A DNA stretch of 64,000 bases from an uncultured Candidatus Saccharibacteria bacterium (GTDB lineage Bacteria; Patescibacteriota; Saccharimonadia; Saccharimonadales; Saccharimonadaceae), in assembly GCA_937981355.1 (NCBI GenBank), contig CALJPD010000011.1, positions 62,001 through 126,000 of the forward strand, in the 5' to 3' direction. The notes below the pieces were generated by a model. The model searched no databases. It saw nothing but the letters and a program-made list of their open reading frames with translations, and had not been told where the DNA came from. Each line of letters opens with the position of its first letter. Positions within the stretch are counted from its first letter, which is position 1. The translations under genes were made by a program, and so were the position numbers. This document shows, piece by piece, positions 34,085 to 42,039 of this stretch.

Positions 34085-35560
34085 ATGATTCGCTCAAAAT
34101 CTGAAGCTACACCAGATGGCTCAGTCAAAAAACCATCAGGGCATCTATCGCGCCGCGAGGCGTTAGCAGCGGCTGGCTTAGGAGCACTGAGTGCTCTACT
34201 CAGCGGCGACACCCCTCAGCCTTCTGCAGAACAGTGCCAAGACCACGAGAATGATTCATTCCAGCCGGTCGTTGTCCGACTCGGCGTTGTGGCTCTTAAT
34301 GCGGCTGGCTTCGAGCCTGGCAAGACCAACGAAGAAATATACGAAGAAGTGCGCGTCCACACTGGCCGCATCACTCACACAACTCGCGATGCATATCAGT
34401 TTCACATAACCGAGTTTGTCTGCAACACTGCGCCAGACAGCACTCGCACCAAGGAAGACGGCACGACCGAATACTATTACTCCAACGACCAAATCAAAAA
34501 AATTGCCGAAGAATACCGTGAGCAGCTAGACGTGCAGGATGGTGAGCATTCACTCATGCTGATGGCCGTTAACACAGCAGGTGTGGAGAATGATGTACTC
34601 GGCCTTGCCTTCCAGAGCACCGACGAAGACAAAGCCAAGGGCGGCAACGGCCCGATGGTGCTTGTGCTGAGCAACAAGACTGGTGGCAACGTATACAGTC
34701 ATGAGGTTGGACACGTACTCTCGAGAGATGAGAAAAACAGCGACCCCAGCAAGGAAAAGCAGTTCGGCAAAGGCATGGGGCACGAGATGGTGATGGACTG
34801 CCTCATCACTGATGCCGAGGGCAATATAACGCAGTATTGTGCTGTCGATACCATCCAGCAGCTGCTTGCTATGGGCTGCGGCCTCAGCAAGCGTGATAAG
34901 TCTGACGCTGTGAATGAATACGCCTCCCCCGTCACTGTTATGGGTAATTCTATGGTCTACACCGATGCAGATACAAAAGTGAGCCAAGTAACGAATGAGG
35001 TTACCACAACGGAGGAGCACAAACCAATCTACTCGCCCGCCGAGCTTACCTTCCTCGATTCGCGCCACCAAGTCGAGTGTACCACGTCGACCGATGGACA
35101 CTACCCGCTCTCGTATGACTTCCGCAAACGTTTCGCTCTAGCATACTCACTACCCGCTGACCACGCGCTCAAGACGATCCTCCCCAAGGCCGATACGCTG
35201 GTCTTTGCACCAATCATCGAGTATATCGATAAAGATACGCCATTTGACTCAACTGATCCAGATGCAGCCCAGCGCCGCATTGGTGTCTTTGCCACGTGGG
35301 ACAATGGCCGCGGTACGGCACTGCTAGATGTAAGCCTCTTTAACAAAATCGACTACAGCGGCGAGAAAGAGAACGTCATTTATGCCGACGAACAACTCGG
35401 CTTTGTTGCTGTCTCGGGCTACGACAAGACCGATGGTGAGTACGTGCGGACCGTTAGCCTCAGCTCGCAAGAAGGTACCACTCTGCTAGATGAGGCGCGG
35501 ACGCGCACTGCCGAGCGCAATCAGCTCCTCCTCAAGCCTAAGCAATCAAACGAGCGGTAG
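34085..35560 (+). CDS. Putative secreted HExxH metalloprotease with Tat-like leader
   Basis: 491 residues. The N-terminus has LSRREALAAAGLGALSALLSG, a twin-arginine-like leader (SRREAL) with a weak hydrophobic core. Near residue 212 is YSHEVGHVLSRDE, an HExxH zinc site followed by an acidic residue five positions on; metzincins normally have HExxHxxGxxH/D, so this is at best a divergent form. Six or so cysteines suggest disulfides outside the cell. TATAAT lies 9 nt before the ATG. No tat genes are visible here, so the export route is open. Confidence 0.55.
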   Translation: MIRSKSEATPDGSVKKPSGHLSRREALAAAGLGALSALLSGDTPQPSAEQCQDHENDSFQPVVVRLGVVALNAAGFEPGKTNEEIYEEVRVHTGRITHTTRDAYQFHITEFVCNTAPDSTRTKEDGTTEYYYSNDQIKKIAEEYREQLDVQDGEHSLMLMAVNTAGVENDVLGLAFQSTDEDKAKGGNGPMVLVLSNKTGGNVYSHEVGHVLSRDEKNSDPSKEKQFGKGMGHEMVMDCLITDAEGNITQYCAVDTIQQLLAMGCGLSKRDKSDAVNEYASPVTVMGNSMVYTDADTKVSQVTNEVTTTEEHKPIYSPAELTFLDSRHQVECTTSTDGHYPLSYDFRKRFALAYSLPADHALKTILPKADTLVFAPIIEYIDKDTPFDSTDPDAAQRRIGVFATWDNGRGTALLDVSLFNKIDYSGEKENVIYADEQLGFVAVSGYDKTDGEYVRTVSLSSQEGTTLLDEARTRTAERNQLLLKPKQSNER

Positions 35561-35616
35561 GCTTTAGATCTACAGTCTATCTATTGCCCCATACTTATTT
35601 TTGCACACTATTACAA

Positions 35617-35639
35617 TGAACATTCTGCTCAGATATTCA
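35617..35639. repeat. Dispersed inverted repeat, copy C
   Basis: TGAACAT, 9 bp, ATATTCA, with outer CAA/TTG extending the symmetry. It lies 57 bp after the metalloprotease gene and 275 bp before VIT1. Confidence 0.65.
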
Positions 35640-35687
35640 TTGCTCCTCTCACTGGTCAGACGCCCATTACTACCTCCATCTTATGAT

Positions 35688-35737
35688 CTTCATCATATCT
35701 CCACTAGCCGCTCGTGGTTGCGTCTTATATGATGAAG
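35688..35737 (+). terminator. Long stem-loop after the metalloprotease gene
   Basis: 11-bp perfect stem CTTCATCATAT/ATATGATGAAG. It may end the metalloprotease transcript, but no U tract follows, so another regulatory function is possible. Confidence 0.35.
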
Positions 35738-35913
35738 CGTGATCGATTGTGCTCATCATTTTGCGCTCAGCCCGAGAGACTCATCCTCAGCAGTCACCAA
35801 TGTATAGTACAAAAACTCTGAGAATATAAGTGTGATGACAGTACTAAAACACCTCACTCACCCAAAGTAAAACTTTTTGCGTTTGTACTACACTATGCTA
35901 TACTAACCAAGTT

Positions 35914-36456
35914 ATGAATATGAAACCTGTCCTCAAACGTTATATTTCTGAATTTGTCTATGGTGCAGTCGATGGTACCGTCACAACCTTTGCTGTAGTA
36001 GCAGCCAGTGCTGGCGCGGGTATCTCGAGTGCAATTATCTTGGTGCTGGGCGCAGCTAACCTTATTGCCGATGGCTTCTCGATGGGTGCTAGCGCCTACC
36101 TCGCGGCCAGTGCTGAGCACGATGAGTCGGCGCGGAGTACAAGCAAACGCGCCTCACCAAAAATCATCGGCTTCATGACCTTTGCTGCCTTCGTTGTTGT
36201 TGGTAGTGTGCCTGTTATCCCCTATCTTACCCATGTGCTGGCACGCGGCTCGAGCGCGGCTCACCCTCTGCTATTTTATATCAGCTCGGGAGCTACGGCA
36301 CTCACCTTTGTAGCAATTGGCTATATCAAGGGCAAAGTTGGTGGTGAGAATCCACTTGTTGCCGCCCTGCAAACTCTCGCCCTCGGTGCTATCGCTGCTG
36401 CCCTGGCCTATGGCGCTGGAACAGTGCTCGCTGGGTGGCTTGGCGTGCAATTGTAG
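35914..36456 (+). CDS. VIT1/CCC1-family metal transporter
   Basis: 180 residues. ISEFVYGAVDGTVTTFAVVAASAGAG is the family's first helix region (YGAVDGTVTTFAV core), then ADGFSMGASAYLA, a short charged loop and three further helices. VIT1/CCC1 proteins move Fe2+ or Mn2+ out of the cytoplasm. The cytoplasmic metal-binding domain is reduced to about 20 residues. TATACT lies 9 nt before the first ATG. The gene is bracketed by copies C and D of the dispersed inverted repeat. Confidence 0.82.
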   Translation: MNMKPVLKRYISEFVYGAVDGTVTTFAVVAASAGAGISSAIILVLGAANLIADGFSMGASAYLAASAEHDESARSTSKRASPKIIGFMTFAAFVVVGSVPVIPYLTHVLARGSSAAHPLLFYISSGATALTFVAIGYIKGKVGGENPLVAALQTLALGAIAAALAYGAGTVLAGWLGVQL

Positions 36457-36535
36457 AGTGGCCAAGAGTCTTATTACCTTGAATCTTCGTTATGTGGCTA
36501 TTGTCTCACCATAAATTCCTTACCTTTCATAAAAA

Positions 36536-36558
36536 TGAATATACCTATTAGATATTCA
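36536..36558. repeat. Dispersed inverted repeat, copy D
   Basis: TGAATAT, 9 bp, ATATTCA: perfect symmetry in both arms, and the same outer TTG as copy C. It lies 80 bp after VIT1 in a convergent intergenic region, about 920 bp from copy C. Confidence 0.65.
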
Positions 36559-36645
36559 TTGTCTGCATAGGAAGCTAGGTGCAGGTCATAGGTTAGAAAG
36601 GCTGCTATTGTCACGCACTATCTAGCGCTAATGTCTCCACGTATC

Positions 36646-36822
36646 TTATGACTCACTCTTTGGTAGCTGATCGATCAGCTCCAGTAGCTTTTCCCAATCA
36701 GCTCGCCGGGTGTGGTCAATATCGACATCTACTGCATGGTTGCGAATCGCCGAGAGGAGCGGCTCTGTTTCTGGCGTGATCCATGGCTGCATCTCAAGCG
36801 GATAGGCCAACTGGTCAGACAT
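36646..36822 (-). CDS. Small acidic hypothetical protein
   Basis: 58 residues from the ATG at 36822 (two earlier in-frame ATGs at 36843 and 36837 are possible). Charged, helical (WEKLLELIDQLPKSES). Its ATG overlaps by 8 nt the stop of the 41-codon ORF, which itself overlaps mutY. This makes a chain of three coupled genes on the minus strand. Not recognised. Confidence 0.5.
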   Translation of the reverse strand: MSDQLAYPLEMQPWITPETEPLLSAIRNHAVDVDIDHTRRADWEKLLELIDQLPKSES

Positions 36823-36940
36823 AAACTCCATCGCCATAGTCACTCACCAGTGTGTCGATCGTATACTCTCGGCGAAGCATCCGCGCCCACGTGTGACATA
36901 GCGCGATAGCCTCTGCTCGCGTGAGAGCTAACTCACTCAT
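36815..36940 (-). CDS. 41-aa protein coupled to mutY
   Basis: MSELALTRAEAIALCHTWAR... with an amphipathic helical first half. Its ATG overlaps the mutY TGA (ATGA), and its own stop overlaps the next small ORF. Start/stop overlaps at both ends and neighbour-like codon use favour a real gene. Function unknown; its position suggests a role with MutY or simple hitch-hiking. Confidence 0.5.
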   Translation of the reverse strand: MSELALTRAEAIALCHTWARMLRREYTIDTLVSDYGDGVYV

Positions 36941-37692
36941 ACAAGCCCATCCTTCCGTAGTCCATTCAGTGCAGCAGCAAAACGCGGGTCACCCTGCAGC
37001 TCCTGGGTAATGACACTCAGTGGTTGCCCCTGCGCCATGCGCCGCACAATTTCACCCCGCATCTGGCGCAGGCTGCCAGCAAAGCGCGACTGCCGCGTGT
37101 AGTGCCGGCTGGTGCCGAGCTGACCCTTGCCCGCCGCCTTCAGCTCGGCGCCGTAGTCCATCAGCGCCCAGAACCACTGGCGGGGCTGCTCTTTATCCAT
37201 CGTCTGCTCCACCAGCGCCAGCACATCCCTATCTGCCACGCGCTCCTGCCCAGCAAAAAAGTGATTAAAATACACCGTACGGATATTGGTCTCTACAAAG
37301 GCGGTTGGGAACTGGTACACATAGTTCATGATGGCTCCAGCAGTATTAACACCAACACCAGGCAATGCCACAAGGTCGGCCTGCGTCGCAATAGGTGCAC
37401 CAGCAGCAATCGCCTGTGCCGCGCTGTGTAGATATTTGGCCCGGCGATTATACCCCAAACCCTGCCATGCCTGCAGCACCGCTGGCAGCTGAGCGACCGC
37501 TAAGGCCTCGATGGTCGGGAATCGGGTAGTAAACTCGGCAAACTTAGGTAGCACCCGCGCTACCTGCGTCTGCTGCAGCATCAGCTCACTGACCAGCACA
37601 TAGTACAGCATTGGCTGGCTGCGCCACGGCATAGGGCGGTAGAGCTGCTTGGCTTTGTGCCATATCATGGCCTGAAATTGCGCTGTGTCCAT
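36937..37692 (-). CDS. mutY: MutY-like A/G-specific adenine glycosylase without iron-sulfur cluster
   Basis: 251 residues. Catalytic Glu36 in SELMLQQTQVARV, HhH motif LPGVGVNTAGAIM (110-122). Two departures: the usual catalytic Asp after the HhH is Glu134 (FVETNIRTV), and the region that holds the four cluster cysteines (after MDYGAELKAAGKG) has none. The 8-oxoG-reading C-terminal domain is also missing. It would remove adenine opposite 8-oxoG, or another mismatched base. TATACT lies 7 nt before the ATG and overlaps the -10 of the divergent small gene. Confidence 0.82.
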   Translation of the reverse strand: MDTAQFQAMIWHKAKQLYRPMPWRSQPMLYYVLVSELMLQQTQVARVLPKFAEFTTRFPTIEALAVAQLPAVLQAWQGLGYNRRAKYLHSAAQAIAAGAPIATQADLVALPGVGVNTAGAIMNYVYQFPTAFVETNIRTVYFNHFFAGQERVADRDVLALVEQTMDKEQPRQWFWALMDYGAELKAAGKGQLGTSRHYTRQSRFAGSLRQMRGEIVRRMAQGQPLSVITQELQGDPRFAAALNGLRKDGLV

Positions 37693-37699
37693 AGAGTAT

Positions 37700-37707
37700 A
37701 GTATACT
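37700..37707. promoter_or_regulatory. Overlapping divergent -10 boxes, mutY/small membrane protein
   Basis: AGTATACT is self-complementary: plus TATACT (37702-37707) and minus TATACT (37700-37705) share four bases and lie 6 and 7 nt from their start codons. A second case of the arrangement at 31046. Confidence 0.5.
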
Positions 37708-37713
37708 AAAAGG

Positions 37714-37887
37714 ATGAAACTATCTCGACTTATTCTCACAATCGCTATTGTCATTATTGCCGCATGGCTGCTTGGTGCAGCACTAAAGCTGGCCGCATGG
37801 ATCATCAACGGACTACTCTCGCTCGCAGCAATCGTCGTCATTATCTGGCTTATTATGATGTTTATCGAGAGCCGTAAGCAGAAATAA
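37714..37887 (+). CDS. Small hydrophobic membrane protein (57 aa)
   Basis: Two closely spaced membrane helices: LILTIAIVIIAAWLLGAAL and INGLLSLAAIVVIIWLIMM, with a basic C-terminus ESRKQK. Leaderless-type start 6 nt after TATACT. Below usual length cut-offs but with a good start, stop and promoter. Layout resembles small hydrophobic DUF proteins of many bacteria; function unknown. Confidence 0.6.
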   Translation: MKLSRLILTIAIVIIAAWLLGAALKLAAWIINGLLSLAAIVVIIWLIMMFIESRKQK

Positions 37888-38221
37888 TTTTCTGAGCTGC
37901 GCCGCTCTGTTGCATTAGCTTTATTATGATAACTTAGCCAAGAACAGCTGGCGCTGTTCATTTTGTAAATATCCCCTTCTTCGTCTTCGCTATGCTCTTG
38001 TGCGAGGTGATACAGTATGTAAGAGCTGCGCGTCATTTTCCTTTAGCCCTATGTAAAAAGTTTGGTTTTTATCCCACTTCCATAGGGTGTTTTCTTGTAA
38101 AGTGAGAGTAATATAGGGTACTAGTATAGCAATACATCACTTGATGTATACGCACACTCTACCTCTGTTACTATGTTTTCACTCGTCGACCATACCTAGC
38201 TCATGCGCTATACTAAGAACA
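37888..38221. other. Intergenic region before the dinB operon
   Basis: No ORF. Contains a CCCTATG/CATAGGG pair with a 30-nt loop followed by TGTTTTCTT (38046-38096), a possible terminator of the preceding gene, and the palindrome at 38132. The operon's TATACT is at about 38209. Confidence 0.4.
38132..38149. promoter_or_regulatory. Palindrome ATACATCA-ct-TGATGTAT
   Basis: Eight-base arms, perfect, 2-bp centre, about 60 bp upstream of the dinB operon -10. A candidate operator; not a recognised LexA box. Confidence 0.35.
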
Positions 38222-38488
38222 ATGGATGATGAACTATATCTTGATGAAGTCGTGGAGGTGGTAGCGATTTTTCGGCGTGGGCACCAGCCATGTCAGCCAG
38301 TCAAATTTCGACGCGGCAATGGCCAGGAAGTGACGATCAGGCGAATCGGCCTAGGCTTCGAGCATCAGCGCGGTGCACGTACGGTGCATATCTTCGATGT
38401 GACAGATGAGCAGGCTGATTACCGCCTCGAGTTTGACAGTATTACACTGGTATGGCGGCTCACACGAGAGGCCGATCATGTCTCATAG
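38222..38488 (+). CDS. Small protein co-transcribed with a Y-family polymerase
   Basis: 88 residues, beta-rich (VVEVVAIFRRGHQPCQPVKF, RRIGLGFEHQRG, YRLEFDSITLVWRL). TATACT ends 7 nt before the ATG. It overlaps the polymerase gene by 11 nt, so translation is probably coupled. The arrangement recalls YolD-type partners of Y-family polymerases in Firmicutes, but the sequence is not recognisably YolD. Confidence 0.6.
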   Translation: MDDELYLDEVVEVVAIFRRGHQPCQPVKFRRGNGQEVTIRRIGLGFEHQRGARTVHIFDVTDEQADYRLEFDSITLVWRLTREADHVS

Positions 38489-39710
38489 CAATATCAATCC
38501 CGCCCCACCACTGATGATGCATATCGATCTTAATAGCTGCTTTGCCACGATCGAGCAGCAATCTCGGCCGTTACTCCGCCACCGACCAGTTGTTATTGTT
38601 AATCGGCGTAACCAGCATGCGACTATCGTCACTGCAAGCTACGAAGCCAAAGCACGTGGTGTCCATACTGGCATGCGCCTGCCTGCGGCGCGGCTACTTT
38701 GCCCCGATATTGTTCCGCTAGAAAGCGATCCACCCAAGTATCGCTATGTCTACCACCGACTTGCAACCATCCTCAGCGACTACTCACCCAGTGCCACCAT
38801 GAAAAGCATTGATGAAGGGGTGATCGACCTAAGCCAAAGCCCACCTGACATCCGAGCACGCGGCGCACTGGCGATTGGCCAGGAGATCAAGCAGCGCCTC
38901 CGTAGCGAGGTTGGCGACTACATGCGCTGCAATGTTGGCATTGGCACCAACCGCTGGCTAGCTAAGATTGCTGCCGGTATCAATAAGCCTGACGGCCTGA
39001 CTTGCATTACTGCAGATAATCTCCACGCAGTACTCGCTACGCTATCGCTCGAAGACCTCACCGGTATTGCCACTGGCTACAGCAAGCGCCTCCACCAGGT
39101 TGGTATCCAGACACCACTGGACTTTCTGGCTGCAGACGAAGCAACGCTCGAGCACATGGTGTTTCATGGCAAGCCAGGACGCGACTGGTATAAGCGGCTG
39201 CGCGGTTGGGAGGTAGATAGTGATGAGCGCCCGCTTAAGACAGTCGGGCGACAGTTCGTCCTTGATCAGCCAAACCTCAATTACGATCAAGTCTTGCGCC
39301 GCTTCCACGTTCTATGCGAAGACATCGCGGCTGCGCTCCGGCAGCAATACGTGCGTGCCCGTGGTGTGCGCCTCTATGCCAAAAGTTATCAAACAGGCCG
39401 CTGGCACAACCACGAGCGCCGCGAGCATCCACTATGTGATGGCACCACGCTCTTTCATATCGTCAAGCGACTCACCCAGTCGATGCCGCTGCCCGCCTAT
39501 GAGATTGGCATGTCGTGTTATCTTCTTACGAGCGAGACAGACGCACAGCTCGCACTCTTCGACGACCCATCAGCTCGCCACGCTCTCACTGCTGCAATCG
39601 ACGAGATCAACCAATTCTACGGCCCACACACCGTCCAGCCAGCCGATACTCTCGGCATTGCCACGCAGATGAAGCGCAAAATACCATTTGGTAGCGTGCG
39701 GTATTTATGA
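38478..39710 (+). CDS. dinB: Y-family DNA polymerase (DinB/Pol IV-like)
   Basis: 410 residues. Palm motif MHIDLNSCFATIEQ with the first catalytic Asp, then SYEAKARGVHTGMRL, KSIDEGVIDLS with the Asp-Glu pair, and the NVGIGTNRWLAKIAAGINKP region; a little-finger domain follows. Error-prone bypass of DNA lesions. The YDDP beta-clamp-type C-terminal motif may be QLALFDD near 370. Starts at 38478 inside the previous gene. Stop codons of this gene and the convergent phosphatase overlap by 6 bp. Confidence 0.88.
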   Translation: MSHSNINPAPPLMMHIDLNSCFATIEQQSRPLLRHRPVVIVNRRNQHATIVTASYEAKARGVHTGMRLPAARLLCPDIVPLESDPPKYRYVYHRLATILSDYSPSATMKSIDEGVIDLSQSPPDIRARGALAIGQEIKQRLRSEVGDYMRCNVGIGTNRWLAKIAAGINKPDGLTCITADNLHAVLATLSLEDLTGIATGYSKRLHQVGIQTPLDFLAADEATLEHMVFHGKPGRDWYKRLRGWEVDSDERPLKTVGRQFVLDQPNLNYDQVLRRFHVLCEDIAAALRQQYVRARGVRLYAKSYQTGRWHNHERREHPLCDGTTLFHIVKRLTQSMPLPAYEIGMSCYLLTSETDAQLALFDDPSARHALTAAIDEINQFYGPHTVQPADTLGIATQMKRKIPFGSVRYL

Positions 39711-40478
39711 GCACTCATCGTGCACTATTGCCATCAGCTCATCGTGCACGACACCATTAGACACAAGCGCACCACAAAATGGCTGCGCATAATTAAGCGG
39801 CTGGCCCGATATACTCGTCATCTTACCACCAGCCTCCTCAACAATAACGTGCACTGCTGCCATATCATACGCATTCACCTTCTCGGCATAATACCCAACG
39901 AAGCGCCCCTCAGCCACGCGAACACTCTTGGCTACTGCGCCACTAATGCTTGCTGTGCTCACCATGCGTTCGATCAGCTTATCATAATATTCATGGCGGC
40001 GAATATTTGCATAGCTACACGACGCAGCAAAGATCCCCTCTGTAAGTGTCTGGTGATTCACCTGCAGCCGCGTACCGTTGCAAAAGGCACCATGGCCACG
40101 CACTGCCCAGTAGAGCCGATCTGTCATTGGTTCATAGCCAACACCGACGGTTGGCACGCCATCAACTACCAGTGCGAGCGAAAACATTGCTGTGGGCACA
40201 CCCCAGGTAAAGGCCTTTGTGCCGTCGACTGGGTCGCACAGCCACTTCCGCCCGAGGCCATAGCCCGTCGTGCTCTCCTCTTCGCCAATGACGCCATCGT
40301 CTGGGAAGGTCTCGTGAAGGCGTTGGATCACCAGCGAGTTGATTGTTGTATCGGCAATTGTCACTGGCGTGCCATCCGCCTTGGTCTGGCGCTGTTGGTC
40401 GCCATCAAAATAGCGGCGCATAATATCGCCCGCCTCGCGAGCAATCCGCTGCGCGGTATGAAGTTCTTGTTCGTACAT
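39705..40478 (-). CDS. Inositol monophosphatase family phosphatase
   Basis: 257 residues. Metal sites GEEESTTG, CDPVDGTKAF (DPxDGT) and the C-terminal AYDMAAVHVIVEEAGG motif define the family. It could be inositol-, histidinol- or 3'-phosphoadenosine phosphatase; the sequence does not say. ATG at 40478 chosen because TATACT ends 7 nt before it. Confidence 0.82.
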   Translation of the reverse strand: MYEQELHTAQRIAREAGDIMRRYFDGDQQRQTKADGTPVTIADTTINSLVIQRLHETFPDDGVIGEEESTTGYGLGRKWLCDPVDGTKAFTWGVPTAMFSLALVVDGVPTVGVGYEPMTDRLYWAVRGHGAFCNGTRLQVNHQTLTEGIFAASCSYANIRRHEYYDKLIERMVSTASISGAVAKSVRVAEGRFVGYYAEKVNAYDMAAVHVIVEEAGGKMTSISGQPLNYAQPFCGALVSNGVVHDELMAIVHDECS

Positions 40479-40684
40479 GCTCATCAGTATATACCGTTGG
40501 CTCTTGTGAGTGCAATGCTTAGGCGCTTCATTGCTATAACTGAGGGGTAAAGCCACTTGATCTCTTACTAACAGAGCCAAAATATATCGAGTAAAAAAAG
40601 AAATCACTCTCCCTTGCCATTACTATACACTCGGTGTATAGTAAAGAGTATCATTACTAATAATAGCTAAAGGAGGATATAGCA

Positions 40685-41629
40685 ATGGCGAAAAAGCTTC
40701 TGAAAATTCTGGGTATCATCATAGCAATACTCTTGGTGTGCTTTGTGCTGTTTGTGCTTTATATGAACTATCTCAACCAAAGTATTACTGGCGATGACGG
40801 TGTGGCGAAGGATTATGCTGCGAAATTGAACCCTAGTGGCACATTAGAGCAGCGTTATACTAAGCCAGGCCCCTACCATGTTGCGCACCACACTCATCAC
40901 AGCGATAACGCAGCCATCAAAGAGTATCATATCTACACCCCACAGCGCACCGCTCCGGGCCAAACCTTCCCACTTGTGCTAATGGTCAATGGAACCGCTA
41001 CACCTGCGTCTACTTATGCGCCAATCTTCGAGCATTTGGCTAGCTGGGGTTTTGTTGTCATTGGCAATGAGGATGGCTGGACAGGCACTGGCGCAACGAC
41101 ATCGACCATGCTTGATACTGCGCTAGAGCTCAACACTGCCGAGAGCAGCCCTATCAAGGGATTTGTCAATACGAGCAAGATCGGCATCACCGGGCATTCC
41201 CAAGGCGGAGCCGGTGCTATCAATGCCGCGACAAAATATAGCAATAGTAACCGCTATACCTCTCTCTACACTGCTAGCGCTGTTGGCCATGGCACCGCAA
41301 ACGGCAACAACTGGCACTACGACACCAGCAAGCTCAAGACAGCCACCTATATGATGGCTGGCACTGGCCCAAGCGACAACCTCGCCATTAGCCCACTGGG
41401 CGACTTACAGCAGAATTTCCGCGCTCTTAATACAGACAAACCAAGCGTCATCGCGCGGCGCAAGACCGTTGGCCACAAAGATGTACTGGAATATGGCGAT
41501 GCCTACATGACTGCCTGGTTCCTCTGGACGCTGAGCGATAACGCCGAAGCAAAAGCAGTCTTCGCTGGTGACAACGCCGAGCTCCGGCACAACAACGACT
41601 GGCAGGATATCGAGACAAAGCACGTATAA
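40685..41629 (+). CDS. Membrane-anchored alpha/beta hydrolase (dienelactone/PETase-like fold)
   Basis: 314 residues. N-terminal uncleaved anchor (LKILGIIIAILLVCFVLFVLY region, basic before it). Outside lies an alpha/beta hydrolase domain with oxyanion region LVLMVNGTATPASTY, nucleophile elbow ITGHSQGGAGAI and a late His in VGHKDVLEYGD. Probably an ester or amide hydrolase on the cell surface. AAAGGAGGAT lies 7 nt before the ATG; transcription from an upstream TTGCCAT...TATAG region is likely leadered. Confidence 0.75.
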   Translation: MAKKLLKILGIIIAILLVCFVLFVLYMNYLNQSITGDDGVAKDYAAKLNPSGTLEQRYTKPGPYHVAHHTHHSDNAAIKEYHIYTPQRTAPGQTFPLVLMVNGTATPASTYAPIFEHLASWGFVVIGNEDGWTGTGATTSTMLDTALELNTAESSPIKGFVNTSKIGITGHSQGGAGAINAATKYSNSNRYTSLYTASAVGHGTANGNNWHYDTSKLKTATYMMAGTGPSDNLAISPLGDLQQNFRALNTDKPSVIARRKTVGHKDVLEYGDAYMTAWFLWTLSDNAEAKAVFAGDNAELRHNNDWQDIETKHV

Positions 41630-41639
41630 TAAAACTTAC

Positions 41640-41670
41640 GCTACGCTAGCTCATAAACGGCTAGCGTAGC
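41640..41670. terminator. Hairpin between convergent genes
   Basis: GCTACGCTAGC/GCTAGCGTAGC, 11-bp perfect stem with a 9-nt loop, between genes ending at 41629 (+) and 41679 (-). U tracts are weak on both sides. Confidence 0.6.
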
Positions 41671-41678
41671 TCCATTGC

Positions 41679-42017
41679 TTATTGCTGCTTTTGGTCTTCC
41701 TGACGTAGTGCTCGCAAAACCCTCTCTTCTTCGCCTGGTGCAAATACCGTCATCGTCCCACCAATCACATAAATAGGCGTCGTCTCGCTGATATTCGGGA
41801 TAATCCCATCAGTTTCTGACAAATCATAGGTTGCATTATCATCAAACACAGTGAAACGGGTGATTCGGTCTCCAGGCTTCCAATAGCTGTCCTTAACGCG
41901 GTTAAGTGCCCATTTAATCGCGCCTACACCAAGTGATCGAACCCCTTCTTTCATTCTCTCTAAAAAGTCAGGGTGCTCTTCAAATTTTTGCGGTAAAGTG
42001 TCGTGTATTCTTGTCAT
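41679..42017 (-). CDS. Hypothetical protein (112 aa)
   Basis: Soluble, charged. FEEHPDFLERMKEGVRSLGVGAIKWAL reads as helix, followed by beta strands (ITRFTVFDDNATYDL, PIYVIGGTMTVFAPG). TATAAT ends 10 nt before the ATG. 22 bp after the alpha/beta hydrolase gene 42040-42621 on the same strand. Not recognised. Confidence 0.55.
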   Translation of the reverse strand: MTRIHDTLPQKFEEHPDFLERMKEGVRSLGVGAIKWALNRVKDSYWKPGDRITRFTVFDDNATYDLSETDGIIPNISETTPIYVIGGTMTVFAPGEEERVLRALRQEDQKQQ

Positions 42018-42039
42018 AATTACCTATATTATACCATAG

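Larger units (their letters stand above)
35561..35913. other. Intergenic region with repeat and long stem-loop
   Basis: 350 bp with no ORF. Contains inverted repeat copy C (35617-35639) and a long inverted repeat CTTCATCATAT/ATATGATGAAG (35688-35737) whose 28-nt loop has an inner CCAC/GTGG pairing. The VIT1 promoter at the far end would give a leaderless mRNA, so these elements are not in its leader. Confidence 0.5.

Noticed and set aside
39705..40550. 276-codon plus-strand ORF opposite the inositol monophosphatase-like gene
   Set aside because: Overlaps a gene with complete DPxDGT motifs; shadow frame.
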